Below are positions 26,524 to 34,407 of a DNA stretch of 64,000 nucleotides, one piece after another. The DNA lies in assembly GCA_963830385.1 (NCBI GenBank), contig CAWHMD010000002.1, positions 558,001 to 622,000 of the forward strand, written 5' to 3'. A program made the position numbers and the translations under genes. Source of the stretch: Bog-532 sp963830385 (GTDB taxonomy: Bacteria; Actinomycetota; Actinomycetes; Streptosporangiales; Streptosporangiaceae). Position 1 is the stretch's first letter. Every line of letters starts with the position of its first letter. A model generated the notes under the pieces. The model did no database searches. It was not told the DNA's origin and saw only the letters and a list, made by a program, of their open reading frames with translations.

Positions 26524-26557
26524 GGCGGGGCCCGGGCCGTGCGGCCCGGGCCCCGCC
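26524..26557 (+). terminator. Strong GC hairpin after GH92 gene
   Basis: Perfect 15-bp stem, GGCGGGGCCCGGGCC with its complement, around GTGC, ten bases after the mannosidase stop. It lacks a T-tract, as is common in high-GC actinomycetes. Confidence 0.8.
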
Positions 26558-26677
26558 GGGCGTAGGGGCGGCAGTGTAGCCGGGAATTTCCGGCGATGCC
26601 GGCCGAACCGGTGAACCGGGTGCCGGCTCTCTCCGTAGTCATGGAAGAGGGACGCGCTACTGGGGGCCGGAGGCAGG

Positions 26678-28069
26678 ATGCAACACCCGAAAGATCCCTT
26701 CCCCTCCGATGACCCGCTGCCCCGGCGCACCCAGCGCAGCGGCCACCAGCCGGGCGGCGAGTTCTCCCGGCCGCGTTCCTCCCCCCGGCCGCCCTCTCCC
26801 CTGCAGCCTCCCCCGCCGCCTCTTCCGCCGGGCATGCCGCTGCCGGCGCCCGCCGCTCCCCCGTTGCCGCTGGTCCCGCCGGAGACCCATCACGCGGAGG
26901 CGCACGCGGACGAGGCGCGCGCCGACGAGCTGGCCGGGACGCACGAAGATGCGCACGGTGAGGTGGGCGGCGGCCAGGTGCTGTTCGAGGCCTGGGAGCC
27001 GCCGGACGGGCCGGCCGACCCGTGGTGGGACGTGTCGCTGCCGCCCGAGTTCGACGAACTGCCAGCCGGGAACGTGGCTGACCTGGAGCTGGTGCTGCCC
27101 CGGGCCGGCGGGAGCGGCGGGGCCGGGGGCGGCGGCCAGCGGCCACCCCGGCGGACGGCGGGGGCCGCCTGGGACGGCCCCCGGCACGCGCGGCCCGGGC
27201 GGGCCGCGCAGTACGAGCGGTACGGGCACCCCGGGCGGTACGGGCGTGGGCGCGGGCGCTGGGGTGGTGCGTTCCTGGCCCTGACCGGCGCATTGGCGCT
27301 GGCCGGGGCGGTGCCGCTCGGCATCCTCGGGGTCCGGACCCTGACCGACCGGCCGGCGCCGACCGTGACCACGGCGCCGATGGCCGACGGCCACCCGATC
27401 AGCGCGCCCGCCAGCGCCCCGGCCGGCCAGCCCAGCCAGCTCAGCCAGGGCCAGACGGCGGTGGCGCCGGGTACCTCTGCGTCGCCGTCCGCGGCCGGGT
27501 CGGTGGGGACGTCCACGGGCCCGTCCGCGGGCTCGTCGGCGGGTGGCACCGCCAGCGGCGGGGCGGCCAGCGGGGCCAAGGCGGCCACCCTGGCCATGAG
27601 CGCCGGTCCCGGCTGCCGCAGCCTGAGCGGGGTGGTCGTGTTCCCGTTCCACGCGCCGGCCGGGGACGGGTGGCAGCCGGGCAGCGCCCGCCAGACCGGG
27701 CCGTGTGGCAGCTCGTTCACCTACAGCCTGCTGGCCAACGTGCGCAACGACTCCGGCAACTGGCACGACCACTACGCCTGGATCTTCTCCACCGGCCGCA
27801 AGGTCGCGTCCTGCACGCTGAGCTTCTACATCCCGCCGTCCGCGCACGCTACCTCGTCGGGGTTCTACTGGATCAGCACCGGCTCGGACAACCCGGAGAA
27901 CCGGATGGCCGACTTCAGCATCGACCAGAAGGCCTCCCAGGGCCAGTGGGTGACCAAGGGGCCGCTCACCTTCCCGGGCGGCACCGTGCTGGTCGAGCTG
28001 ACCGACCGCGGCGTCGGCCCCGAGCAGGACTCGGTCGAGGCCGGCGTGCTGCAGTTGCGCTGCGTGTGA
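26678..28069 (+). CDS. Unknown membrane-anchored protein with exported C-terminal domain
   Basis: 463 residues; I do not recognise the family. Residues 1-75 are Pro/Arg-rich, 76-190 charged and disordered, and a single membrane helix lies at about 195-217 (GGAFLALTGALALAGAVPLGIL). A Ser/Gly/Ala linker follows to about residue 305. The last 155 residues form a compact-looking domain with four cysteines (PGCRSL, TGPCGS, VASCTL, LRCV) and many Trp, Tyr and Phe residues, likely outside the cell and disulfide-bonded. GGAGG precedes the ATG by four bases. It converges on the asparaginase gene, stops almost touching. Confidence 0.75.
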   Translation: MQHPKDPFPSDDPLPRRTQRSGHQPGGEFSRPRSSPRPPSPLQPPPPPLPPGMPLPAPAAPPLPLVPPETHHAEAHADEARADELAGTHEDAHGEVGGGQVLFEAWEPPDGPADPWWDVSLPPEFDELPAGNVADLELVLPRAGGSGGAGGGGQRPPRRTAGAAWDGPRHARPGRAAQYERYGHPGRYGRGRGRWGGAFLALTGALALAGAVPLGILGVRTLTDRPAPTVTTAPMADGHPISAPASAPAGQPSQLSQGQTAVAPGTSASPSAAGSVGTSTGPSAGSSAGGTASGGAASGAKAATLAMSAGPGCRSLSGVVVFPFHAPAGDGWQPGSARQTGPCGSSFTYSLLANVRNDSGNWHDHYAWIFSTGRKVASCTLSFYIPPSAHATSSGFYWISTGSDNPENRMADFSIDQKASQGQWVTKGPLTFPGGTVLVELTDRGVGPEQDSVEAGVLQLRCV

Positions 28070-28070
28070 C

Positions 28071-29141
28071 TCAGGCGGGGCCGGCCAGGTCGGCGCCGAC
28101 CGAGGCGAACGCGGCCGCGATCTCGGCCCGGGCCGCGCCGCCCGCCAGCAGCACATGCAGCAGCAGCCGGGCCTTGATCGGGTCCAGGAACCCCGCGCCG
28201 ATCAGCCCGCGCGGGCGCAGGTCGAGCTCGGAACCGGGGTAGGCGTAGGTGCTCGCCAGCACCATCCCGGCTCCGGCCCGGGAGGCGAGCACGACCGGGA
28301 TGCGCTGAGCGGTCTCGCCCAGCAGGCCGGCCAGCGACGCGGGCACGTGCCCGCCGCCGAACCCGGCCACCACCAGCCCGCTGAACCGGTCGGCGGCGGC
28401 TTCCAGCAGCGTCCCGTCGTCGCCGAGAACCATGGTGATCAGCCCGATCCGGACCGGCGGGCCCGGGAGCGGTCCCGGCGACGGCGCCGGTGGCGGATCT
28501 GGTGGCGGATCCGGTAGCGCGGGCCACCGGGCCGGGCGGGTCAGCAGGACCACGCGGTCCTCGGCCACGATGCCGAGCGGCCCGGCCAGCGGGCTCACGA
28601 ACGCCCCGACGCTGGTGGTGTGCGCCTTCCGCACGAACCGGGCCGCGTGGATCTCATCACTGAACACCACCACGCAGCCCAGGCCACGGGCGTCCGGGCT
28701 GGTGGCCACCGTCACCGCGGCCCGCAGGTTGGCGGGTCCGTCGGGCCCGGCCAGCGTGGGGTTTCGCATCGCGCCGGTGAACACGACCGGCACGTCGCCG
28801 GCATAGAGCAGGTCGGCCAGGAACGCCGTCTCCTCGATCGTGTCGGTGCCCTGGCTGACCACGACCCCGGCCGCACCCGCCGCGACCTCGGCCCGGATCG
28901 CGCGGACCAGGTCCACCACGTCGCCGATGGTCAGCGAGGAGCTGGCCGTCTGCCGGAAATCGCGCACCTGAAGGTCGGCGCCGGCCCGGCCCAGGCCGGG
29001 CACCGAAGCCAGCAGGTCGGCCCCGGCCAGCTGGGGGATGACGCCACCGGCGGTGGTGCCCGAGGCGGTGGTGCCCCCGGCGGTGGTGCCCGCGGCGGTG
29101 CTGGCGATCGTGCCACCCAGCGTGAACAGCACTGTCTTCAT
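28071..29141 (-). CDS. L-asparaginase
   Basis: 356-residue enzyme hydrolysing asparagine to aspartate and ammonia. The first catalytic threonine is in LFTLGGTIAS near residue 10, the second with its Asp is in SQGTDTIEET near 97, and the lysine is in VRKAHTTSVGAF near 163. The active-site loop right after GGTIAS consists of four imperfect five-residue repeats of the TAGGT type, from a 15-bp DNA repeat. A proline-rich linker (PDPPPDPPPAPSPGPLPGPP) joins the two domains. No signal peptide, so cytoplasmic. The ATG at 29141 begins MKTVLFTLGG. Confidence 0.9.
   Translation of the reverse strand: MKTVLFTLGGTIASTAAGTTAGGTTASGTTAGGVIPQLAGADLLASVPGLGRAGADLQVRDFRQTASSSLTIGDVVDLVRAIRAEVAAGAAGVVVSQGTDTIEETAFLADLLYAGDVPVVFTGAMRNPTLAGPDGPANLRAAVTVATSPDARGLGCVVVFSDEIHAARFVRKAHTTSVGAFVSPLAGPLGIVAEDRVVLLTRPARWPALPDPPPDPPPAPSPGPLPGPPVRIGLITMVLGDDGTLLEAAADRFSGLVVAGFGGGHVPASLAGLLGETAQRIPVVLASRAGAGMVLASTYAYPGSELDLRPRGLIGAGFLDPIKARLLLHVLLAGGAARAEIAAAFASVGADLAGPA
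29041..29105 (-). repeat. 15-bp tandem repeat within asparaginase gene
   Basis: About four imperfect copies of a 15-base unit (GCGGTGGTGCCCGNG on the + strand) encode the flexible loop next to the first catalytic threonine. Copy number may vary between strains by slippage. Confidence 0.7.
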
Positions 29142-29269
29142 GCCGATCCCTCTAGCACACGAAGAGGCCTCTCGTCCGCTATCCACAGATCCGCGCCGGC
29201 GTGCGGCGGTTATCCACAGGCACGCAAACCGGCATGGTGCGGTGCGATCAGGCTGGCCAGGCTGGACCC

Positions 29270-29994
29270 ATGCGCACGGAAATCCCGTCGTCCAGCCGGT
29301 CGCTCATCCGCCGGCAGGGCGGCGTTATCACCCGCCGCCAGGCGGTCACCACGGGGCTGCCCGCCACCACCGTGGAGTCCTGGGTCCAGCGAGGCCGCTG
29401 GACCCGCCTGGCCCGCGGCATATACGCGGCGTCGGGCGGGCCGCCGTCGCGGGACACACTGCTCTGGGCCGCGCTGCTGCGGGCCGGCCCGGACGCGGTG
29501 CTCAGCCACGAGACCGCCGCCGAGTTGTGCGGCCTGCTCCCCCGGCCGGGCCCGATCATCCACGTCACGGTCCCGGCCCGCCGCAATCCCGCCCGGTCCG
29601 GCGCCATGCCGGGGATCGTGGTGCACCGGTCGGACCGGGCCGGGCGCGGCCGGCCCGGGCCGGGCGCGCCGGAGCAGGCCGCCGGCCGCCGCACACCCGG
29701 ATCGACGAAACCGTCATCGACCTGACCCAGACGTCGGCCAGCTTCGGCGAGGCGTTCAGCTGGCTGGGCCGGGCCGTCGCCCAGGGGCTCACCACGCCGC
29801 GCCGGCTGAGCCAGGACGCGGCCAGCCGGCCGCGGCTGCACTGGCGGGCCGAGCTCGGCGCCGCCCTGGCCGAGCTGGCCCGGGGCGGGCTGCTGGCCGG
29901 CGATCCACCCGGATCACCGGGGCGGCGCCGGGGCGGCCCCACCGCCCGTGGAGGGGGCACGAGCGATGGGTGCCGATCGGTTCAGCTCATGTAA
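29270..29994 (+). pseudogene. AbiEi-like / DUF559-type protein, frameshifted and truncated
   Basis: Residues from the ATG at 29270 read LIRRQGGVITRRQAVTTGLP and WVQRGRWTRLARGIYAASGG, the winged-helix antitoxin-like domain (AbiEi_4) common at the N-terminus of actinobacterial DUF559 proteins. Near 29665-29700 the reading frame shifts by minus one: the expected continuation TRIDETVIDLTQ and ISWLGR-like AFSWLGRAVAQGLTTPRRL is in another frame, running to a stop at 29994. The C-terminal nuclease-like DUF559 domain is missing. One lost base plus loss of the 3' part explains it. An intact two-frame product would need programmed frameshifting, which nothing supports. Confidence 0.75.
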
Positions 29995-30206
29995 GCGGGC
30001 CATGGACGGAACCTTGCTGACGCCCCGTGAGGCGGGCAACGGCAGGGCCCCATCATGGCGCGCCGTCACCGTTCGCGGCGCTGGAAGCCGAAGTTGGCCG
30101 GAGTATTGCCCGGCTTTGCCGCCCTATCGCCGGTAACGGCGTCACCCCGGGCTCGGTGGCCACGTCCTCGGTCGCCACTCCGGCGGGATCCCATCGAAAA
30201 AATGAC

Positions 30207-30235
30207 TTGCTCTCGATTTTGACAGTAACTATCAT
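30207..30235 (+). promoter_or_regulatory. Promoter and TetR-type operator ahead of MFS gene
   Basis: TTGCTC (30207-30212) and TATCAT (30230-30235) are spaced by 17 bases. Overlapping the -10 box, TGACAGT-A-ACTATCA (30220-30234) is a 15-bp dyad with one mismatch. Binding there would block transcription. The TetR gene at the end of this operon is the obvious candidate to bind it. Confidence 0.6.
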
Positions 30236-30267
30236 TTCGGATTGACACCAGAAAGGATGTGACTGTC

Positions 30268-31905
30268 ATGGGGACGACGGGGGTGAGCGGCGCCCGGCGA
30301 TGGTGGGCGCTGATCGCGGTGGCGATGAGCATGCTCTGCGTCGGGCTGGACCTCACGGTCCTGAACCTGGCCCTGCCGACGATCGCCAACTCGCTGCACG
30401 CGTCAACCAGCGACCTGCAGTGGTTCAACGACGCCTACAGCCTGGTGCTGGCGGCGGCGGTGCTGCCGGCCGGCCTGCTCGGCGACCGCATCGGTCGCAA
30501 GAAGGTCCTGATGAGCTCGCTGGCGGTGTTCGGGGCGAGCTCGGCCGCCTGCGCCTACGCGACGTCCTCGGGCGAGCTGATCGCCGCGCGGGCCGTCCTC
30601 GGTCTCGGCGCGGCCGCGATCATGCCGCTGGCGCTGGCCATCATCCCGGTGCTGTTCGCGCCGGAGGAGCGGCAGCGGGCGACCGCGGTCATGGCCTCCA
30701 CGCTGTTCCTCAGCTTCCCGATCGGGCCACTGGTCGGCGGCTCGCTGCTGGACCACTTCTGGTGGGGCGCGGTGTTCCTGATCAACGTGCCGGTGGTGGC
30801 GTTCGCGCTGATCGCGGTGGGCTTCCTGATGCCGGAGTCGCGGAGCACCGAACGGCCGCGGGTGGACTGGGCCGGGGTGCTGATCTCCAGCGCCGGGCTG
30901 ATCGCGCTGACCTACGGCGTCATCCAGGCCGGCCAGGACGGCTGGACCGACCCGACCGCGCTGGGCACGATCGTGGCCGGGGCGGCGGTACTGGCCGGGC
31001 TGATCGGCTGGGAACGCCGGCTGACCCGGGGCGGCGAGCGTCCCGGCGGGTCGGTCGCATCCGGGGTGCGGCCGCTGATCGAGCTGCCGCTGTTCCGCTC
31101 GGCCGGGTTCGCCTGGGGCACGATCCTGGCCACACTGGTCTCGTTCGCGATGTTCGGCATCTTCTTCGCGATGCCGCAGTATTTCCAGGAGGTGCGGGGC
31201 ACGGACGCGTTCGGCAGCGGCCTGCGGATGCTGCCGATGATCGGCGGGATGCTGGTCGGCATGATCTTCGGGACCCGGCTGCAGAGTCCCCGCCGCGACG
31301 CGGCCGGGGAGCCGCTGGAGCCCCGGGCGACGGCCCGGTCGATGGTGGCCATCGGCTTCGGGGTGATGGCGGTGGCGCTCGGGGTGGGCGCGCTGACCAA
31401 CGTCACCAGCGGCACCGGGTTCACCGCCGCCTGGTTCGCGGTGGCCGGCCTCGGGCTGGGGCTGGCGATGCCGGCCGCGATGAACGCCGCGCTGGGGGCG
31501 CTGTCGGCCGAGCGCAGCGGGGCCGGATCCGCCCTGATCACCGCGATGCGGCAGGTCGGGGCCACGATCGGGGTGGCGGTCCTGGGTACGATCCTCAACA
31601 ACATCTACCAGAGCCACCTGACCAGCTTCGGCCTGCCCGCGGCGGTGACGAGCGCGGCCAAGAGCAGCGTGGCCGCGGGCGTGACGGTGGCCCACGCGGC
31701 CCATTCCGCCAGCCTGCTGGTGGCGGTGCGCACCTCGTTCGTGCACGGCCTGGACGTCATGCTGTGGGTCTGTGGCGGGATCGCGCTGGCCAGTGCGATC
31801 CTGGCGGTGGTGTTCCTGCCGCGCCGGGGCCGCGACGCCACGGTGGCTGCGGTCACGCCGGTAGATGATGAAACGGCAGTTCAGCGGGCAGAATTGGGAC
31901 TATGA
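30268..31905 (+). CDS. MFS drug-efflux transporter, DHA2 (14-TM) family
   Basis: 545-residue exporter. TM1 carries LDLTVLNLALPTIANSL and motif A is GDRIGRKKVLM; motif C-like glycine runs and about fourteen hydrophobic segments follow. The ATG at 30268 was chosen with AAGGA upstream; a GTG at 30259 is possible. It overlaps the next gene, a TetR regulator, in ATGA, so pump and repressor are made together. Substrate unknown. Differs clearly in sequence from the pump at 1900-3369, though of the same class. Confidence 0.9.
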   Translation: MGTTGVSGARRWWALIAVAMSMLCVGLDLTVLNLALPTIANSLHASTSDLQWFNDAYSLVLAAAVLPAGLLGDRIGRKKVLMSSLAVFGASSAACAYATSSGELIAARAVLGLGAAAIMPLALAIIPVLFAPEERQRATAVMASTLFLSFPIGPLVGGSLLDHFWWGAVFLINVPVVAFALIAVGFLMPESRSTERPRVDWAGVLISSAGLIALTYGVIQAGQDGWTDPTALGTIVAGAAVLAGLIGWERRLTRGGERPGGSVASGVRPLIELPLFRSAGFAWGTILATLVSFAMFGIFFAMPQYFQEVRGTDAFGSGLRMLPMIGGMLVGMIFGTRLQSPRRDAAGEPLEPRATARSMVAIGFGVMAVALGVGALTNVTSGTGFTAAWFAVAGLGLGLAMPAAMNAALGALSAERSGAGSALITAMRQVGATIGVAVLGTILNNIYQSHLTSFGLPAAVTSAAKSSVAAGVTVAHAAHSASLLVAVRTSFVHGLDVMLWVCGGIALASAILAVVFLPRRGRDATVAAVTPVDDETAVQRAELGL

Positions 31906-32525
31906 CGGAGATCCTCGGCCGCGCGTCCGATCAGCCCACCGGCCTGCGCGAGCGGAAAAAGGCCCGGACCCGGGCCACCATCCGCGAGGAAGCACTGCGC
32001 CTGTTCCGGGAGCAGGGCTACTACGCCACCACCGTGGAGCAGATAGCGGCGGCGGCCGAGGTCTCACCCAGCACGTTCTTCCGGTACTTCCCGACCAAGG
32101 AAGACGTGGTCCTGCAGGACGACATGGAGCCGCTGCTGGCCGAGGCGATCGAGCACCAGCCGCCCGAGCTGGGGGTGGTGGCGGCTGTCCGGGGCGCGAT
32201 GCGCACGGTGTTCGGCAACATGGACCAGCAGCAGTGGGACCGGATGCGCCAGCAGGCCGAGCTGTCCATGACCACCCCCGAGGTCCGGGCCCGGGCCATG
32301 GACGACTTCGCCCGCACGATCACCGTGATGGCCGAGGTGGTGGCCCGGCGCACCGGCCTCAGCCAGGATGACATGCGGGTCCGCACCGCGGCGGGCGCCA
32401 TCTTCGGCGCCATCCTGGCCGCCACCGCGCCCTGGGACGGGTACCGCGACGACTTCGTCAGCACCAGCCTTTTCGACCGGGTCGACGAGGCCCTCGCCGT
32501 CCTCGAAGAGGGCCTCAGCCTCTAG
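31902..32525 (+). CDS. TetR-family transcriptional regulator
   Basis: 207 residues. The DNA-binding domain at 15-65 reads LRERKKARTRATIREEALRL, then TTVEQIAAAAEVSPSTFFRYFPTKEDVV. Residues 70-207 are helical ligand-binding (TetR_C_17-like in style). It is translationally coupled to the MFS pump and likely represses it through the dyad at 30220-30234. Its 3' end overlaps that of the convergent VOC gene by 11 bp. Confidence 0.9.
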   Translation: MTEILGRASDQPTGLRERKKARTRATIREEALRLFREQGYYATTVEQIAAAAEVSPSTFFRYFPTKEDVVLQDDMEPLLAEAIEHQPPELGVVAAVRGAMRTVFGNMDQQQWDRMRQQAELSMTTPEVRARAMDDFARTITVMAEVVARRTGLSQDDMRVRTAAGAIFGAILAATAPWDGYRDDFVSTSLFDRVDEALAVLEEGLSL

Positions 32526-32934
32526 GTCGCTGCCTCCCGGCCACCCCGGTGACGTGGCCGTCCTGGTCGGTCACGTACCGGCCGCGCGACAGGTCCACCA
32601 GCACGAGCTCGTTGCCGAACGGGTCGGCGACGATCATGACCTGGCCGACCGGGATGGCGAAGGGGCCGGCCAGCGCCCGGCCGCCTGCCGACACGATCTC
32701 CCGGGCCGCCTCGGCAGCCGAGGCCACCAGCCAGTTGGGCGCGTGCGGGAGCTCGGTCGATAGCACGATCTCGGTGTCGCTGTCCGGCATCGCCAGGGCC
32801 GCCTGCCCGATCTCGTCATTGCGCCAGCGCAGCGCCTGGCCCAGGACATCCCGGTAGAAGCGCAGCCCGCGGTCGAGATCGGGTACATGCACCATGACCG
32901 CATCGATTTTTTGCAGCAGCGGAGCATTTCGCAT
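32515..32934 (-). CDS. VOC-family (glyoxalase-fold) protein
   Basis: 139 residues with one complete pair of beta-alpha-beta-beta-beta modules: IDAVMVHVPDLDRGLRFYRDVLG at the start and MIVADPFGNELVLVDLSRG at the end. Conserved His (MVHVPD) and Glu (GNELVL) could bind metal. Members act as glyoxalases, dioxygenases or antibiotic-binding proteins; the specific role is not visible. The ATG at 32934 excludes an Arg/Gly-rich leader. Diverges from the pirin gene over 175 bp. Confidence 0.85.
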   Translation of the reverse strand: MRNAPLLQKIDAVMVHVPDLDRGLRFYRDVLGQALRWRNDEIGQAALAMPDSDTEIVLSTELPHAPNWLVASAAEAAREIVSAGGRALAGPFAIPVGQVMIVADPFGNELVLVDLSRGRYVTDQDGHVTGVAGRQRPRG

Positions 32935-33060
32935 GACCCGAGCATCCCCGCCTCCACCGACAATCCGGCCGCTCCTGCCCGGGTTGACGCCCGCCGCCGC
33001 TCGGGGCTCACGCAGTCCGCCGCCGAGCTGACGCCGGCCACTTTTGCCGGCGGTGGAATT

Positions 33061-33072
33061 TTGAAATTTCAA
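33061..33072. promoter_or_regulatory. 12-bp perfect palindrome upstream of pirin
   Basis: TTGAAATTTCAA is a perfect palindrome 38 bp before the pirin start, in an AT-rich patch. Its form resembles MarR-family operators, and it could control pirin, the divergent VOC gene or both. Which regulator binds is unknown. Confidence 0.5.
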
Positions 33073-33109
33073 GTATCGTTAGACGGGCATCAGACCTTGA
33101 GGAGGACAG

Positions 33110-34108
33110 ATGCCAGCCGTCACCGTTGAGGACATCCTGGTTTTGCCGCGTGTGGCCGAGCCCGACCGCGGCACCGCGGCCGACCGCCCCGTGCGCACGA
33201 TCACCACCGCTCCCAAGGGTTACGAGGGTGAGGGCTTCCCGGTGCGCCGGGCCTTCGCCGGCGTGGACCTGCGGCAGCTCGACCCGTTCATCCACATGGA
33301 CCAGATGGGCGAGGTCGAGTACGCGCCGGGCGAGCCCAAGGGCACCCCGTGGCACCCCCACCGCGGCTTCGAGACCGTCACCTACATGATCGACGGCATC
33401 TTCCGGCACCAGGACTCCAACGGCGGCGGCGGCCTGATCACCAACGGCGACACCCAGTGGATGACGGCCGGCGGCGGGATCCTGCACATCGAGGAGCCGC
33501 CCGAGGAGGTCGTGATGAAGGGTGGCCTCTTCCACGGCTTCCAGCTCTGGGTCAACCTGCCCGCCGAGCTGAAGATGACCACCCCGCGCTACCAGGACAT
33601 CCGGGCCGGGCAGGTCAAGCTGCTCAGCTCGCCCGACGGTGGTGCGCTGCTGAGGGTCATCGCCGGCGAGCTCGGCGGCCACCAGGGACCAGGCGTGACC
33701 CACACGCCGATCACGATCGTGCACGCCACCGTCTCTCCCGGCGCCCAGCTGCGGCTGCCGTGGCGGGCGGACTTCAACGCGCTGGCCTACGTGCTGGCGG
33801 GCTCGGGCACGGTAGGCGAGGACCGGCGGCCGATCGGCGCGGGCCAGCTGGCCGCGTTCGGCCCTGGCGACGTGCTCACCGTCGCCGCGGACCAGCATCA
33901 GGACGGTCCGGCCGGGCAGCTGGACGTGCTGCTGCTCGGCGGCCAGCCGATCCGTGAGCCGGTGGCCGCCTACGGGCCGTTCGTCATGAACACCCGGGCC
34001 GAGCTGGTGCAGGCGTTCGAAGACTTCCAGGCGGGGCGGCTGGGCAGCATCCCGGCCGAGCCGGCCACCGTCCCGGCCGAGCCGCACCCCGGTCACGACG
34101 TGCTCTGA
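33110..34108 (+). CDS. Pirin-family bicupin protein
   Basis: 332 residues. The N-terminal cupin carries the metal ligands in GTPWHPHRGFETVTY (two His) and GGGILHIEEPP (His, Glu) near residues 82-130. The C-terminal cupin (PGAQLRLPWRADFNALAYVLAGSG) lacks the metal set, as in other pirins. Bacterial pirins include quercetinase-like dioxygenases and regulators of central metabolism; which applies is unclear. GAGGAGG lies four bases ahead of the ATG. Confidence 0.9.
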   Translation: MPAVTVEDILVLPRVAEPDRGTAADRPVRTITTAPKGYEGEGFPVRRAFAGVDLRQLDPFIHMDQMGEVEYAPGEPKGTPWHPHRGFETVTYMIDGIFRHQDSNGGGGLITNGDTQWMTAGGGILHIEEPPEEVVMKGGLFHGFQLWVNLPAELKMTTPRYQDIRAGQVKLLSSPDGGALLRVIAGELGGHQGPGVTHTPITIVHATVSPGAQLRLPWRADFNALAYVLAGSGTVGEDRRPIGAGQLAAFGPGDVLTVAADQHQDGPAGQLDVLLLGGQPIREPVAAYGPFVMNTRAELVQAFEDFQAGRLGSIPAEPATVPAEPHPGHDVL

Positions 34109-34197
34109 CCGGTCCCGCGAGCGCGCGGGCCCGGGACCAGCGCAAGCGCGCGGGACCGGGCCGGCCGGGCCAGCTGAGGCGGGCCAGCTGAGGCGGG

Positions 34198-34407
34198 TCA
34201 GCCGAGGCGGGCCAGGCGCAGGGCCAGTACCGGGCAGCCGTTGACCGCCCGGCGGGCCTGGCGTTCCAGGCCCGCCGGCACCGGCCGGGGGTCCAGCAGC
34301 GGGTAGCCCCACTCGTCCAGGTCGATCATCTCGGGCAGCAGCTCGGCGCAGGCGCCGTGCCCGGCACAGGCGATCGGATTGACCTTCAGCTGCTTGTGCG
34401 CGCTCAT
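34198..34407 (-). CDS. Small [3Fe-4S]-type ferredoxin
   Basis: 69-residue cytoplasmic electron carrier. Cysteines occur in ACAGHGAC (Cys14, Cys20) and NGCPVLAL (Cys58). The middle cysteine of a CxxCxxC motif is missing, which is the pattern of single-cluster [3Fe-4S] ferredoxins of actinomycetes. The ATG at 34407 overlaps the TGA of the NuoF-like gene. Such ferredoxins often feed P450s, but here the partners are the flavoprotein and membrane protein encoded just upstream. Confidence 0.88.
   Translation of the reverse strand: MSAHKQLKVNPIACAGHGACAELLPEMIDLDEWGYPLLDPRPVPAGLERQARRAVNGCPVLALRLARLG

Noticed and set aside
23809..26835. A 1008-codon open frame antisense to the mannosidase gene
   Set aside because: Its composition is Arg/Gly/His-rich without any motif, a typical shadow in GC-rich DNA; the sense frame has a signal peptide and GH92 motifs.
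29994..30206. Remainder of the DUF559 domain downstream of the pseudogene
   Set aside because: Six-frame reading of this stretch gave nothing like the domain; it appears to be deleted.
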